A DNA stretch of 64,000 nt from Terriglobia bacterium (GTDB lineage Bacteria; Acidobacteriota; Terriglobia; Acidiferrales; UBA7541), in NCBI GenBank assembly GCA_020072785.1, contig JAIQGG010000002.1, positions 868,001 to 932,000 of the forward strand, given 5' to 3'. The position numbers and the translations under genes are program-made. Below, in pieces: positions 18,311-28,346 of the stretch (its first letter is position 1; each line of letters starts with the position of its first letter). A model generated the notes under the pieces. It saw only the letters and a list, made by a program, of their open reading frames with translations, was not told the origin of the DNA and did no database searches.

Positions 18311-19436
18311 CCGCCTCTTGGCCATCATCCGCAAGGAAACTCGAGAAGTGTTGCGGGATCGAATCTACCTGAGTTTGGCGATTGCCGTCCCGCTCGTCGT
18401 TACCGTGCTCCTGGGGCTGGGATTCGTTCTGGACGTGAAGAATCTGCCGGTCGTGTTTTATGACCAAGACCGCTCCTCGCTCAGCCGCGAATACATGTAC
18501 TCGTTCACCAACTCCGAATACTTCCGCCTGGTTGGAATGGTGGCCAGCCCCGCGCAGTTCGAACAGTTGATGCAGTCCGGAGCCGTACGCGCGGTAGTCG
18601 TTATCCCGCCGGATTTTTCGCGCAAGCTGAATGGCGGAAAACAGGTCGCGGTGCAGATTCTCGTGGACGGATCGTTCGCGGCACGAGCGCAAGTCGTCAG
18701 CGGCTACATCGCGGCGATTGACGGGCAATTCAACGCCCAGTTGCTGTCCAGCTATCTGGCGGGGAAGGGCGTGGTGACCACGAACCTGGTGCCGGTCTCC
18801 ACGGAGGGGAGGGTCTGGTACAACCCTTCGCTGGAATCGAAGAACTCCGTCGTTCCGGGGCTTATGGTCATCACCCTGATGTTCTATCCGGGCCTGCTTG
18901 CCTCCTTGGTCGTGGTTCGGGAAAAGGAGCGGGGCACCATTTTCAATCTGTACTGCTCGCCGGTCCGGCGCTGGGAAGTGATAGCCGGGAAGGCCGTACC
19001 GTATATCGGCGTGGCCTTTCTGGACTATTTCCTGATCTTCAGTTTGAGCATCCTGGTTTTCCAGGTGCGATTTGTCGGCAGCTTTTTTGTGCTGACCCTG
19101 GCCGCCTTGCTGTACATCACTTGCTGCATCGGAGTGGGGCTGGTGATTTCCGTGTCCTGCAAGACGCAGGTCGCCGCCATGCTCGCCACCTTCGTGGCCA
19201 TGATGACCCCCTCGATGATGTTTTCGGGGATGATGACGCCCATTGCCAGCATGGACCGCTCCGCGCAAATGATCAGCCGGGTGATTCCGGCGTCCTATTT
19301 CATGGGCATGGCCCGGGGCGTGTACCTGAAGGGACTGGGTTTCTCCTATTACCTGCCCGATTTTCTGACCCTGCTGCTGTTTGCAGCCGTGGTCTATGGG
19401 ATTGCCATCCTTAGTTTCCGGAAGAGGGCGGGCTGA
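18303..19436 (+). CDS. ABC-2 permease, first of a pair (YhhJ-like)
   Basis: 377 residues. Layout is one N-terminal membrane helix (YLSLAIAVPLVVTVLLGLGF), a large periplasmic part (about 45-190) and five C-terminal helices. VVREKERGTIFNLYCSPVRR is the conserved cytoplasmic element of ABC-2 permeases. ATG 18303 overlaps the stop of the ATPase gene. It forms a heterodimer candidate with the next gene, which has exactly the same length. Confidence 0.9.
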   Translation: MLSRLLAIIRKETREVLRDRIYLSLAIAVPLVVTVLLGLGFVLDVKNLPVVFYDQDRSSLSREYMYSFTNSEYFRLVGMVASPAQFEQLMQSGAVRAVVVIPPDFSRKLNGGKQVAVQILVDGSFAARAQVVSGYIAAIDGQFNAQLLSSYLAGKGVVTTNLVPVSTEGRVWYNPSLESKNSVVPGLMVITLMFYPGLLASLVVVREKERGTIFNLYCSPVRRWEVIAGKAVPYIGVAFLDYFLIFSLSILVFQVRFVGSFFVLTLAALLYITCCIGVGLVISVSCKTQVAAMLATFVAMMTPSMMFSGMMTPIASMDRSAQMISRVIPASYFMGMARGVYLKGLGFSYYLPDFLTLLLFAAVVYGIAILSFRKRAG

Positions 19437-19437
19437 G

Positions 19438-20571
19438 ATGCTGCGGCGCATCCTGGGAATGATCCGGAAGGAATTTGCGCAGATCCTGCGGGATCGCGCG
19501 CTCGTCTTCATCCTCATCTGGGCCTTCACGGCCGCGATCTACACCGTTGGCCGGGGCCATGCCATGGAGGTGACAAACGTTCCAACCGTTGTATACGACC
19601 TGAGCCGGAGTCCGGCAAGCCGGGAATTCCTAAGCCACCTGCAGCCTCCCTACTTCAAGCTTGTCGCCTATCTCGACCGGGAAGAGGACATCGCCAAGTA
19701 TCTAGATAGCGGCAAGGCCTCCATCGCGGTGGTCATTCCTCCGGATTTCCAGCGCAAGGTCAGCGGCCAGGGACAGGCGCATGTTCAGGTCATTACGGAC
19801 GGGGCCGTGGCCATGCCCGCTACCGTCGCCGTCGCTTACATCGCCGCGATCTCCAGCCGGTACTCCGTGGCGGTTTTGGAAGATCGCGCTGCCGCGGCCG
19901 GAGTCCGGCTGAGCAGCCTTCCCGGCATCGAGGAACGCGTGCGGGTGAAATACAATCCCAATATGCTGAGCTCGTGGTTCAGCAGCCTGCTGGAGCTGAT
20001 GAACATGCTGACCATGGTATCACTGCTGCTGACGGCCGCGGACCTGGTGCGCGAGAAGGAACACGGCACGCTCGATCAATTGCTCGTGAGTCCCGCGCGG
20101 TCCTTCGAGATCTTTCTTGCGAAAATTATTCCCACGATCCTGGTGGTTCTGGCGCTTTCGGGGTTCAGCTTCTTATTCGTGCTGAAACCGGTCTTCCATG
20201 TTCCGATCCGTGGCAGCATGCTGCTCTTCTACAGCGTCGCTGCGCTGTATGTGTTCGCCATGACCAGCATGGGAATCGCGATCGCGGTGGTCGCCCGCAA
20301 CCTCTCTCAGGCCATGATGATCATGCTACTCATTCTCCAGCCGATGATCTTTCTCTCTGGAGCGTGGAATCCTCCCGAGGCCATGAGCCCCTGGATGCGC
20401 TGGTTTAGCCTGATCTCGCCGATGCGCTACTTCATCGATTTTGGTTATGGGGTGATCCTGAAAGGGAGCGGGCTCTCAATCGTAGCGTGGGACATCGCCG
20501 GCATTGTGATTCTAGGAAGCGCGCTCTTCGCCTTCTCCCTGTGGTGGTTCCAACGAAGCCTTTCCCGCTAA
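19438..20571 (+). CDS. ABC-2 permease, second of a pair (YhhJ-like)
   Basis: 377 residues, with the same topology as its neighbour: N-terminal helix (LVFILIWAFTAAIYTVG), long periplasmic part, five C-terminal helices, and LVREKEHGTLDQLLVSPAR. The start is two bases after the previous stop. It completes a HlyD / double ATPase / two-permease exporter. GAWNPPEAMSPWMRWFSLIS is the usual loop before the last helices. Confidence 0.9.
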   Translation: MLRRILGMIRKEFAQILRDRALVFILIWAFTAAIYTVGRGHAMEVTNVPTVVYDLSRSPASREFLSHLQPPYFKLVAYLDREEDIAKYLDSGKASIAVVIPPDFQRKVSGQGQAHVQVITDGAVAMPATVAVAYIAAISSRYSVAVLEDRAAAAGVRLSSLPGIEERVRVKYNPNMLSSWFSSLLELMNMLTMVSLLLTAADLVREKEHGTLDQLLVSPARSFEIFLAKIIPTILVVLALSGFSFLFVLKPVFHVPIRGSMLLFYSVAALYVFAMTSMGIAIAVVARNLSQAMMIMLLILQPMIFLSGAWNPPEAMSPWMRWFSLISPMRYFIDFGYGVILKGSGLSIVAWDIAGIVILGSALFAFSLWWFQRSLSR

Positions 20572-20661
20572 GAAAACAGATCGTCAGCTGGCCGGCGCTC
20601 ACCCTTTCGCAAATGCTCCAGCCATCTTGTAATTCTCCTGAGGAGCCTTACCCGATCCCGC

Positions 20662-21726
20662 TCATCTCCGTGCGAGACGTTTCAACACCGCCGCCAGGCG
20701 GCGCATCTCCGCGCGCGTGGTGATCGAGACGCGCACCATGCCCGAGCGGCGGAATTCCTGGCTGCGGTCGCTGAGCAGGATGCCTTCCCGGGCCAGTCGC
20801 CGCAGCATCTCCGGTCCGCGCGCGCCGAAATCCACCAGCAGGAAGTTGCCGGCGCTGGGGAACCAGCGGTGGCCGAGGCGCGTGAGTGCCGCGGCAAATT
20901 CGCTGCGCGCACGGCGCACTTCCGCCGCGTAACGCCGCACCGCCGCAGAGTCGCGCGCCGCGGCTTCGCCGGCCGCCAGCGCCGCGGTATTCACGTTGAA
21001 AACCGGCGCCACTCGCCGGAACAGCTCGGTCACCTCCGGCCGCGCGATCAGGCAGCCCAGCCGGAGTCCGGCCAGGCCCGAGGCTTTCGAATAGGTCCGC
21101 GCGACGATCAGGTGGGGGTAACGCCGAATCCAGGACGCGGCGCTCCACGCGGAAAATTCCACGTACGCCTCGTCCACCACCACCGCGGTATCCCGCGCCG
21201 CGCGCAGGATGCGGTGGAGATCGGCCTGGGGGATCAGGTTTCCGGTGGGATTATTGGGATTGGCGAGAAAGAGAACGCGGGGGTGGCGGCGCAGCGCGGC
21301 GAGCAGCCCCGCCACGGGGAAATTCATCTGCGCATCGAAACGCGGGGTGACGACCCGCGCACCATAGAGCCCGGCAAAGATGCGGTACACCGGAAACGTG
21401 GGCTCGGGGAAGAGCACGGTGCTCCCGGCATCCACGAAGACGTCGTAGACCAGGCGCAGGGCGTCGTCGCCGCCGTTGGTCAGGTGGAACTCCTCCGCCC
21501 GGACGCCGCTGGCGCGCGCCAGCCGCGCCGTTACCCGCCCGTATTCCGGGTACATGGCGATCTGCCGCGCCGAAAGCCGCCGCAGGGCCCGCAACACGGC
21601 CGGCGAGCAGCCCTGCGTATTCTCGTTCAGGTCGAGCCGCAGTTTGCCGTAGCGCCCTTCGGGCGCCGCGACGTGGGGTTTCATGCGCAGGACCGCGCGG
21701 CGCACCGGCAGATTGTACAGAGCCAT
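20662..21726 (-). CDS. Histidinol-phosphate aminotransferase-like PLP enzyme
   Basis: 354 residues, fold-type I class I/II aminotransferase. LDLNENTQGCSP is the typical HisC N-terminal motif, FLANPNNPTGNLIP the substrate and PLP region, VVDEAYVEFS holds the PLP-pyridine Asp, and ARTYSKASGLAGLRLG contains the Schiff-base lysine. HisC converts imidazole-acetol phosphate and glutamate to histidinol phosphate. No other his genes are nearby, so it may act on another amino acid such as an aromatic one or threonine phosphate. Start at 21726 (MALYNLPVRR). Confidence 0.87.
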   Translation of the reverse strand: MALYNLPVRRAVLRMKPHVAAPEGRYGKLRLDLNENTQGCSPAVLRALRRLSARQIAMYPEYGRVTARLARASGVRAEEFHLTNGGDDALRLVYDVFVDAGSTVLFPEPTFPVYRIFAGLYGARVVTPRFDAQMNFPVAGLLAALRRHPRVLFLANPNNPTGNLIPQADLHRILRAARDTAVVVDEAYVEFSAWSAASWIRRYPHLIVARTYSKASGLAGLRLGCLIARPEVTELFRRVAPVFNVNTAALAAGEAAARDSAAVRRYAAEVRRARSEFAAALTRLGHRWFPSAGNFLLVDFGARGPEMLRRLAREGILLSDRSQEFRRSGMVRVSITTRAEMRRLAAVLKRLARR

Positions 21727-21864
21727 TTCTCCTCCGCGAGCCCGGCGCTTCCTGCGACAACAAACGCCGAAGAAGAAGCTAGACGAAAGCAGGAAAACTG
21801 TCGAGGCGAGATTGCCGCCTCCGGCGCGGGCGCTTGGCGCCCGGATGCACAGTAAGGTGTTCGA

Positions 21865-22212
21865 TCAGCGGCGCGGGGAAGAGCCCGGCAACGAGGTATT
21901 GCCGAAGTTCATGGTCATAAGGAAGTGGATGGCGACGCCCACCTTACCGTTGGGCTGGGGTTCCACGCGCACCACTTCCGCCACGTATTCGCAGTTCATC
22001 GGATCGGTCGGACTGCTGTAAGGGAAAGTGACGAACAGGCGCATGCCCTTGTAGTAGTTTTGCTGGTGGGTGACGAAGTACACTCCTTCGCGGGAGGCAT
22101 TCGCGCTGACGATCAGGTCCTCGAAATGCTCATCCTCCGGCCGCGACGGCCGCACGCGGAGCGGCTTGGCGATCTTGGCGCGGCGGTTGTTGCGTTTTTC
22201 GGTCTGCTCCAT
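21865..22212 (-). CDS. PilZ domain protein
   Basis: 115 residues. NNRRAKIAKPLRVRP carries the RxxxR-type motif and VSANASREGVYFVT the D/NxSxxG-like motif, together the cyclic di-GMP-binding signature of single PilZ domains; the usual D/N-x-S is changed to N-A-S. VGVAIHFL closes the barrel. It is probably a small cytoplasmic c-di-GMP effector. Divergent from msrB with a shared 109-base promoter gap. Confidence 0.82.
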   Translation of the reverse strand: MEQTEKRNNRRAKIAKPLRVRPSRPEDEHFEDLIVSANASREGVYFVTHQQNYYKGMRLFVTFPYSSPTDPMNCEYVAEVVRVEPQPNGKVGVAIHFLMTMNFGNTSLPGSSPRR

Positions 22213-22321
22213 CGCCGTTCTCGTATTATTCTTGCTCTTATTGGCTCTGTAACGTCAAGTAGTTGCGCTGAATCAGATAGTGCAAGGCGGGGGCGGAGCC
22301 GGATCCGGGGAGAAATAAATC

Positions 22322-22732
22322 GTGGCGGAAAAGATGCGCAAAGACGATGCCGAGTGGAAAAAGCAACTCTCGCAAAATCAGTACCATGTGACCCGGCAAA
22401 AGGGAACTGAACCGCCCTTCTCCGGCGAATACGAGGCCAGCAATTCTGCCGGCGTCTATAAATGCGTTTGCTGTGGTCAGCCCCTGTTTCGTTCCGACAC
22501 CAAATACCATTCAGGTTCAGGCTGGCCCAGTTTCTGGGCCCCACTCAGCGCGGAGGCCGTGGCGACCGAAGCGGACTCCTCGCACGGCATGCGCCGCACG
22601 GAGGTGAAATGCAGCCGCTGCGACGCTCACCTGGGACACCTCTTCGAGGACGGGCCACGGCCAACGGGTCTGCGCTACTGCGTCAATTCGCTGGCGTTGA
22701 AGCTGGAAGAAGATGAAAAGCCGAAAGGTTGA
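22322..22732 (+). CDS. msrB: Peptide-methionine (R)-S-oxide reductase
   Basis: 136 residues. [13 protein letters not shown] and [13 protein letters not shown] provide the two CxxC zinc pairs, SGSGWPSFW is the family motif, and the catalytic cysteine lies in [11 protein letters not shown]. It reduces methionine-R-sulfoxide in proteins using thioredoxin. GTG start at 22322 with GGGGAG 10 bases upstream. No signal peptide is seen, so it is cytoplasmic. Here the catalytic position is Cys, unlike selenocysteine-containing MsrB proteins. Confidence 0.93.
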   Translation: MAEKMRKDDAEWKKQLSQNQYHVTRQKGTEPPFSGEYEASNSAGVYKCVCCGQPLFRSDTKYHSGSGWPSFWAPLSAEAVATEADSSHGMRRTEVKCSRCDAHLGHLFEDGPRPTGLRYCVNSLALKLEEDEKPKG

Positions 22733-22797
22733 AGAAAACCCCCATCATTGGGAATTTCTTCTGACCTTGTACTTTTCAACTGTTAGGCCTTTGTCCT

Positions 22798-23058
22798 TCA
22801 GGCTGCCGGACAGGAGCATCCCGCAAGTTCCGCGACGCGGTCCCGTTCCCACACGCCAATCAGCAGTACTTTGGTGCCCGCCGGGTACTTGAAGATGTAA
22901 TAGACGTTCGTCAGTCCTTCGACCTCGAAGAACCCAGGGCGGCGCGCGTCCGCGCGCATCGGCACTCCCATCTCCAGCAGCACATGCAGCTCCGCAAGCT
23001 GCTCCTCGGAGTGGTTTCGCAGGTCCTCGACCAGGGGCCGCTGTTTCTGGATATTCAT
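22798..23058 (-). CDS. Small hypothetical protein (86 aa)
   Basis: Not recognised. It starts MNIQKQRPLVEDLRNHSEEQ (ATG 23058) and contains GLTNVYYIFKYPAGTKVLLIGVWERD. The C-terminus ends in a cysteine-containing tail (GCSCPAA). Beta-strand-rich centre, no signal peptide. The frame is open upstream to 23133 but the longer version has no Shine-Dalgarno. Confidence 0.55.
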   Translation of the reverse strand: MNIQKQRPLVEDLRNHSEEQLAELHVLLEMGVPMRADARRPGFFEVEGLTNVYYIFKYPAGTKVLLIGVWERDRVAELAGCSCPAA

Positions 23059-23414
23059 AGCCGTATCTTTCTTCTCGCTTCTTCTCTCACTGTATAAGAC
23101 GCAAATAAATCGAAAATGTTTCCGGGTCCGCACGGATTACCGCGAGAGGTGGAAAACCAGAAGATGCCCCCAAGTCCAGCTTTCCGTACCGACAGTGTAG
23201 ATGCGGAAGACCCCCTGGTAGCTACAAGAAGTGCAGCCCTGTGCGCGATTGTACAATCCACCCCGGGGGGACTCGAATGCCTGCGGAACAAGGGCAGGAA
23301 GGCAGGTCCAGAGACCTGTCCTGAATCAGTACCTCTGTACCGTATTACGGGAATACAAAACTTGCTACCCTCCTTCTTTGTCTGGTGGCCCGCGCTTTTT
23401 GGGGGGCTGAAACT
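23059..23414. other. 356-base region without recognised gene
   Basis: Holds the promoters of the divergent genes on either side and one hairpin at 23303-23318 (CAGGTC / GACCTG arms around CAGA). Nothing else is recognised. Confidence 0.5.
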
Positions 23415-24041
23415 ATGAACTCCCGCTTCATTCTCGGGATTCTCGCAGCACTCGGCGTTTCATTCCTGGGCGTACCCCAGGCCCCGGCGCAGCATCCATT
23501 CCTCCCCGCCGCTTCCTTCAGTTCCTGGCGCCTGGACTATGCTCCCCAGCCTTCCCGCAGGACACCGGGAATGCTCGTTGCTGCGGGGGTCGCGGCCGCG
23601 CCCATCTTGGACTCCTGGAGTGGCGGGGTGCTCCCGCGCGCCGGGCAAAACGTCCTCTCTGCGATTCCGCTGTCCGCGTCTGCGTCGTCCCGGGCAATCA
23701 GCCGCATGCAGGCGTCCTTCCAGAGCCTGGACACGCCCTTTCTCTCGGCGGTGCGCCTGCCTCTGGCCTCGTTCTGGCGCGGGCGCATCAAGGTGGATGG
23801 ATTCGAGAGCGATCTGCCAACAGATTACATCCTGTGGGGTCTGCCGGGGGCCGGTACCATGCAGGGCCTGCGCTGGAACGGCGGTGAGCATATGGGGGTC
23901 ATCTTGCCGGCGCCGGACGAGTCCTATGGATTGCACCTGACCCTGCACGTCCATGCCGGTGCCGTCGAAGCCGGCGACAACTGCGCGTGGCACGGCATGC
24001 AACAAGTTGCGCGCGCTGGCCGGTATTTCTTCCGCCATTGA
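23415..24041 (+). CDS. Exported hypothetical protein (208 aa)
   Basis: Not recognised. An N-terminal signal peptide is clear (FILGILAALGVSFLGVPQAPA, cleavage expected near APAQ). The mature part has FWRGRIKVDGFESDLPTDYI and ends in a His/Cys-containing region (HLTLHVHAGAVEAGDNCAWH). ATG 23415 follows the frame opening at 23385 and starts the signal peptide correctly. Probably periplasmic or secreted. Confidence 0.65.
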   Translation: MNSRFILGILAALGVSFLGVPQAPAQHPFLPAASFSSWRLDYAPQPSRRTPGMLVAAGVAAAPILDSWSGGVLPRAGQNVLSAIPLSASASSRAISRMQASFQSLDTPFLSAVRLPLASFWRGRIKVDGFESDLPTDYILWGLPGAGTMQGLRWNGGEHMGVILPAPDESYGLHLTLHVHAGAVEAGDNCAWHGMQQVARAGRYFFRH

Positions 24042-24185
24042 AGCGCAACCCTCCGCTCGGGACAAACCTGCCCGCCCGAGTTGAGTTTTCTCTACCAACA
24101 TATTACTACTTTAAAAGCTACTTGCGCGTTCGGCGCTGAATTGAGATAGTGTGGACAATTCTCTTGACAGCATGGAGACGTTCCG

Positions 24186-24386
24186 GTGAAAAAAAAGCAA
24201 AAGAAGAAATCATCTTTCGGCAAAGACCGCCGACGCAAGCACCACCATTACCTGGTGAGTGTGTATTATGCGGACGGCGAAAAGTTTGGCCGCGTCTATA
24301 CCGACAAGGGCAAGGCCACGCGCTTTGCTGAGCGCCAGAGAAGGTCGCCGGTCGTCAAAAGCGCCCGCATCACGCAGGTTTCCTGA
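24186..24386 (+). CDS. Small very basic protein (66 aa)
   Basis: GTG start at 24186. The N-terminus is a lysine/arginine/histidine-rich run (KKKQKKKSSFGKDRRRKHHH) followed by a short beta-like part (YLVSVYYADGEKFGRVYTD). Function unknown; the charge suggests nucleic acid or ribosome binding. It lies about 110 bases before tRNA-Gly. Codon use is plausible but the short length limits confidence. Confidence 0.55.
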   Translation: MKKKQKKKSSFGKDRRRKHHHYLVSVYYADGEKFGRVYTDKGKATRFAERQRRSPVVKSARITQVS

Positions 24387-24493
24387 CCGCCACGGCAGTT
24401 TTGGTCCCTCCTCGCGGGCGGGCCCGTGTGCGGATGTGTGCCGGGGGATGCTTGTGAGCGGCGCGCGGTCGTGTTATAAAAGAAGGGCGGTAA

Positions 24494-24567
24494 GCGGCCG
24501 TAGTATAGTGGTAGTACGAAACCTTGCCAAGGTTTAGGTGTGGGTTCGATTCCCATCGGCCGCTCCA
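24494..24567 (+). tRNA. tRNA-Gly (anticodon GCC), CCA encoded
   Basis: 74 bases including CCA. The acceptor stem pairs GCGGCCG with CGGCCGC, the anticodon stem pairs AAACC with GGTTT around loop TTGCCAA, and the T-arm reads GTGGG-TTCGATT-CCCAT. The anticodon GCC reads glycine GGC/GGT codons. Confidence 0.95.
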
Positions 24568-24674
24568 GTTTCTCTCCCGCGTTTTCCTCAGGCTTTCTTT
24601 CTCTCTCCGCGCTTTCCGCGTGAAATTTGCCATGCCCTGCCGTTACAATCCTTTCCTGGCGGTTTCCGGTACTC

Positions 24675-25349
24675 ATGGAAAAAATTATCGTCGCTGTCGG
24701 CAGCCTGCGCCGCCCCAAACTCAATGCCGTCTGGGAAGCGCTGAGCATTTTCGGACCTGCGCTGGATCCCCACGTGCTCTTTGACGTGACCGGCGTGGAC
24801 GTGGAGAGTGGTGTGGGCCACACCCCGGTAAGCCGCGAAGAACTGATGCGCGGGGCGCGGCAGCGCGCCGAGGCCCTGGCGCCCATCGCCCGCGAACGCG
24901 GCGAACCCTGGCGCTATTTCGTGGGCCTCGAGGGCGGCTTCGACGTGGTGCCCGAAGAAGGGCGGCGGCGCGTTTTTCTGGAGAGCTGGGCGTACGCCAG
25001 CGATGGCGCGCGGGGCTATTTCGGCCGTTCCGGAGGCATCGAGGTGCCGGAGGCGCTGGCCGCGGAAGTCCTTGATCACGGCGTCGAGCTGTCCGTGGCC
25101 ATCGAGCGCTTTGTACTGGCTATGAACGCCAGCCCCTCGGCGGTCGCCACGGATGCCGAACGCTATGCGCGCGAAATGAACGCCGACCGCTTTGCCGGGG
25201 CGGCGGGAATTCGCGATGCCCAGGGCGCCTGGGGCGTGCTTTCGGCCAACCTCATCACCCGCCAGGACGCCTTTCGCGTGGCCGTGATGAGCGCTTTCGC
25301 TCCGTTCTATAACGCGAAGATGTACCGCACACCCGAGGCGGCGGGATAG
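24675..25349 (+). CDS. Inosine/xanthosine triphosphatase (DUF84, YjjX-like)
   Basis: 224 residues. The start IIVAVGSLRRPKLNAVWEAL is the DUF84 signature that binds the phosphate of the nucleotide. YFVGLEGGFDVV and GAWGVLSANLITRQDAF match the rest of the family. These enzymes hydrolyse non-canonical ITP and XTP and protect nucleic acids. The frame is open from 24627; ATG 24675 fits the family start. Confidence 0.85.
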   Translation: MEKIIVAVGSLRRPKLNAVWEALSIFGPALDPHVLFDVTGVDVESGVGHTPVSREELMRGARQRAEALAPIARERGEPWRYFVGLEGGFDVVPEEGRRRVFLESWAYASDGARGYFGRSGGIEVPEALAAEVLDHGVELSVAIERFVLAMNASPSAVATDAERYAREMNADRFAGAAGIRDAQGAWGVLSANLITRQDAFRVAVMSAFAPFYNAKMYRTPEAAG

Positions 25350-25471
25350 TTGCAGTTCTATCATTCCGAACGGAGACCCAAAGGTGTGCATCGGGGCGGA
25401 GTCGAGGAAACTCTCTCTGACTGGTGAAGTGGCAAAATCCGCGCGGCGCGGATGGCGTTGAGGGGGCCAGC

Positions 25472-26101
25472 ATGGACATCGTCAAAGGCAACATGGGGTG
25501 GATCGAGGTCATCGTTGGCCCGATGTTTTCCGGCAAGAGCGAAGAGTTGATCCGTCGCTTGCGGCGCGCGGAGATCGCCCGGCAGCGCGTACAGATCTTC
25601 AAGCCGGCCATTGACGAGCGCTACGCGGCCAACGAGATCGTCTCGCACTCCGGCCTGGGCATCCCCTCCGATGCCGTGAGCAAAGCCGCGGAAATCCTGG
25701 ACAAGGTCCAGCCGCGCACCGAAGTCGTGGGCATCGACGAAGCGCAGTTCCTCGGCGACGACGTTGTGGAGGTCTGCAGCAAGCTCGCCAATCTCGGCAA
25801 GCGCGTCATCGTCGGCGGCCTGGACACCGACTACCGCGGGCGACCCTTCGAGCCCATGCCCCGCCTGCTGGCCATCGCCGAGGAGATCACCAAGCTCCTG
25901 GCCATCTGCGTGCGCTGCGGCAATCCCGCCGTGCACACCCAGCGCCTGGTGGAATCCGAGGAACTCATCGTAGTCGGCGCCGGCGGCATGTACGAAGCCC
26001 GCTGCCGCCGCTGTTTCGAACCCAACCTCGCGCAACTCAGCAAGGAGCCCAGCCCGTTCCTCGCCCCGCGCGCCCGCGCCTCGGGAGGAACCGGCAAGTG
26101 A
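25472..26101 (+). CDS. tdk: Thymidine kinase
   Basis: 209 residues, type II thymidine kinase. P-loop [15 protein letters not shown] (about residue 16), [10 protein letters not shown] (DEAQF, catalytic Glu), and [15 protein letters not shown]. Zinc cysteines are CVRCG and CRRCF. It phosphorylates thymidine with ATP in the salvage pathway. The frame is open from 25424 and ATG 25472 gives the normal N-terminus. It overlaps the GHMP kinase gene by four bases (GTGA), so both are translationally coupled. Confidence 0.93.
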   Translation: MDIVKGNMGWIEVIVGPMFSGKSEELIRRLRRAEIARQRVQIFKPAIDERYAANEIVSHSGLGIPSDAVSKAAEILDKVQPRTEVVGIDEAQFLGDDVVEVCSKLANLGKRVIVGGLDTDYRGRPFEPMPRLLAIAEEITKLLAICVRCGNPAVHTQRLVESEELIVVGAGGMYEARCRRCFEPNLAQLSKEPSPFLAPRARASGGTGK

Positions 26102-27108
26102 AGATCGAATCCAAAGCACCCACGCGCGTAGACCTGGCCGGCGGCACGCTGGACATCTGGCCGCTGTATCTGTTTCATCCCGGCGCGATGACCGTCAACG
26201 CGGCCATCACCCGCTACGCCTCCTGCGTCATCGAGACGCACGCTCCAAGCGACACGAATATCCGCCTGGCCTCGCGCGATACCCGGCGGGAAGAGGCTTT
26301 CGCCTCCTTCGCCGCCCTGGCCAAAGCAAAAAAATACCGCCTGCCGCTCCTCGCCGAACTGGTGAAGATCTTTCAGCCCCAGCGCGGTTTCACCCTGACC
26401 ACGGACTCCGAAGCTCCCGCCGGCGCCGGCATCGGCGGCTCCAGCGCCATGGCCGTGGCCATCTCCGCCGCGCTCGATAAGCTCACCGGAGCCGGGAAGA
26501 GCAAGGCCGACTGGATTCACATCAGCCGCGACGCCGAAGCCGTGGTCATCCGCGTGCCCACCGGCACGCAGGACCACTACCCGCCGGCCTTCGGCGGCGC
26601 CGCGGCCATCGAGCTGCTTCCGGGCGGCGAGCATCGCGTCGAACTGCGCGTGGACCTCAGCGAACTGGAGCGGCGCATCGTGCTCTGCTACACCGGCAAG
26701 CCGCGGCAGTCCGGCATCAACAACTGGGAAGTATTTCAGGCCCACATCAACGGCAATAAGAACGTGCAGCGCAATCTCTCTCGCATCTCCGGGATTGCCC
26801 AGGCGATGCGCCAGGCCCTGGAGCGCAGCGAATGGAGCGCCGCCGGAAAACTGATGCGCGAGGAGTGGGCCTTCCGCAAGAAAAACCTGCCCAACATCTC
26901 CACGCGCACCATCAACAGCATCATCGCCGGCGCGCGCGCCAAGGGTGCGCTGGCCGGCAAGGTCTGCGGCGCGGGCGGCGGCGGCTGTGTGGTCTTGCTC
27001 ATCGAGCCCGGAGCCCGGGAAGCTGTCGAACAGGCTGTCGTACGCGCCGGCGGCCAGATCCTCCCCATGGGCATTGACCGCGCCGGCGTCCAGCTCACCG
27101 GCGGCTAG
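26098..27108 (+). CDS. GHMP-family kinase
   Basis: 336 residues. Motif 1 is [15 protein letters not shown], motif 2 the glycine-rich ATP loop [16 protein letters not shown] (about residue 103), and motif 3 [14 protein letters not shown] near residue 295. The family phosphorylates sugars or mevalonate-type alcohols. The layout resembles D-glycero-D-manno-heptose 7-phosphate kinase-like and galactokinase-like members; the exact substrate is not clear. GTG start overlapping the tdk stop. Confidence 0.87.
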   Translation: MKIESKAPTRVDLAGGTLDIWPLYLFHPGAMTVNAAITRYASCVIETHAPSDTNIRLASRDTRREEAFASFAALAKAKKYRLPLLAELVKIFQPQRGFTLTTDSEAPAGAGIGGSSAMAVAISAALDKLTGAGKSKADWIHISRDAEAVVIRVPTGTQDHYPPAFGGAAAIELLPGGEHRVELRVDLSELERRIVLCYTGKPRQSGINNWEVFQAHINGNKNVQRNLSRISGIAQAMRQALERSEWSAAGKLMREEWAFRKKNLPNISTRTINSIIAGARAKGALAGKVCGAGGGGCVVLLIEPGAREAVEQAVVRAGGQILPMGIDRAGVQLTGG

Positions 27109-27310
27109 CAGGCAGCGGATCGACCATTTTGGGTTGCTCATTCTGAGCCCACCCGATGCGGGGGGAAAAGGATCTCCACCGGCAGTGCCTGCAAGATCGG
27201 ACGTTGCGATTCCTAGGGCAAACAAGCCCTCAAAATAACAGTTAATATCCTTCCGCAAATCCCGCAAGGCACCTGTACGCCAGCCTCTGCGCATCTTAAA
27301 ATAGGTAGCT

Positions 27311-28219
27311 ATGACGTACTGGCTAGCCATTGCGCTGACCTTCTTCTTGTTCGCGGATGCGAACGTGCCGTCGCTCACCCGGCTGCGCCCTCGCTCCGTC
27401 CCGCTCGCCGACTTTCCCGTGACTCCGGAGATTCCCGTCCTGCCGGCGGATCTTTCCGCAGACCAGGAAGGGAAGCCGGAGGCCCAGCCGCAAACCCAGA
27501 CCAAAGCCGCCGTACTGAGCCCTGAATCGCGCCTCGCTCTGGTGCGTTACGTTTCCGGGGAGTTCGCCCGCGCCCTTAAGCCGCTCCCCGCCGGAAAGGA
27601 AGGCTTTCTTCTCCGTGCGGGCCAGCCCTTGGATCAGCAGGCGCTCGACCGCGCGGTGACCAGGCACGGCGCTGCCGTCAATACCGGCGATTCCACACAG
27701 ATCACCCGGCTCGAATTCCGCCAGCACGACATCGTCATCGACATCAACGGCGGCGGGCGCATCAAAAAACGCTGGCGCGACCGCCTGCACATGGAGATCG
27801 GGGGCGTTCCCACCGTGCGCTCCAGCACGCAGGAGGGCGCGGCCCCGGGGCTGCAGCCTGGCATGGGCAGCACCATCTTCCTCGACTTCGGCAAGCCCCT
27901 GCCGGACCTTACGCCCGCGGAACTGAAGCAACTGCTGGCTCCGCTGCTCGATTTTTCCAGGCAGCACTCCGCCGCCGTGCAGTGGTACGACACGCTGCCT
28001 CCGGCGATGAAGCAGGCCATCAAGAACCGGCGCGCCGAGGTGGGCATGGACCGCGAGATGGTCGTGGCCGCCATCGGCAAGCCGGAGCGCAAGGTGCGCG
28101 AGCGCGACGCCGAGGGCAACGAGATCGAAGACTGGATCTACGGCCAGCCGCCTTCCAAGACCATCTTCGTGCGCTTCCAGGGCGACCGCGTCACCAGCAT
28201 CAAGCAGTTCCCGCAGTAG
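27311..28219 (+). CDS. Exported hypothetical protein with BamE/SmpA-like C-terminus
   Basis: 302 residues. N-terminal hydrophobic segment (YWLAIALTFFLFADANV), then a proline/glutamine-rich linker (about 35-65). The C-terminal 55 residues (VGMDREMVVAAIGKPERKV, then EDWIYGQPPSKTIFVRF, and VTSIKQFPQ) resemble the SmpA/OmlA fold, in which a small domain follows 'GMxxxxVxxxxGxP'. This suggests an envelope protein; the resemblance is by pattern only. ATG at 27311. Confidence 0.68.
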   Translation: MTYWLAIALTFFLFADANVPSLTRLRPRSVPLADFPVTPEIPVLPADLSADQEGKPEAQPQTQTKAAVLSPESRLALVRYVSGEFARALKPLPAGKEGFLLRAGQPLDQQALDRAVTRHGAAVNTGDSTQITRLEFRQHDIVIDINGGGRIKKRWRDRLHMEIGGVPTVRSSTQEGAAPGLQPGMGSTIFLDFGKPLPDLTPAELKQLLAPLLDFSRQHSAAVQWYDTLPPAMKQAIKNRRAEVGMDREMVVAAIGKPERKVRERDAEGNEIEDWIYGQPPSKTIFVRFQGDRVTSIKQFPQ

Positions 28220-28346
28220 CCGCCGTTGGGGCGGGCGCATGCTTCCCCGCGTTGACATTTCTTTATAGGCCTCCTAGCATGATGGAATCTGCACTGCGGC
28301 GGGCCCGCCCTTCGCTCTCCGCCATCACACCCGCAATGGAGGATTC

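Noticed and set aside
24121-24185. TTGACA-like box at 24164-24169 as a promoter of the small basic gene
   Set aside because: The matching -10 position would lie inside the reading frame; not convincing.
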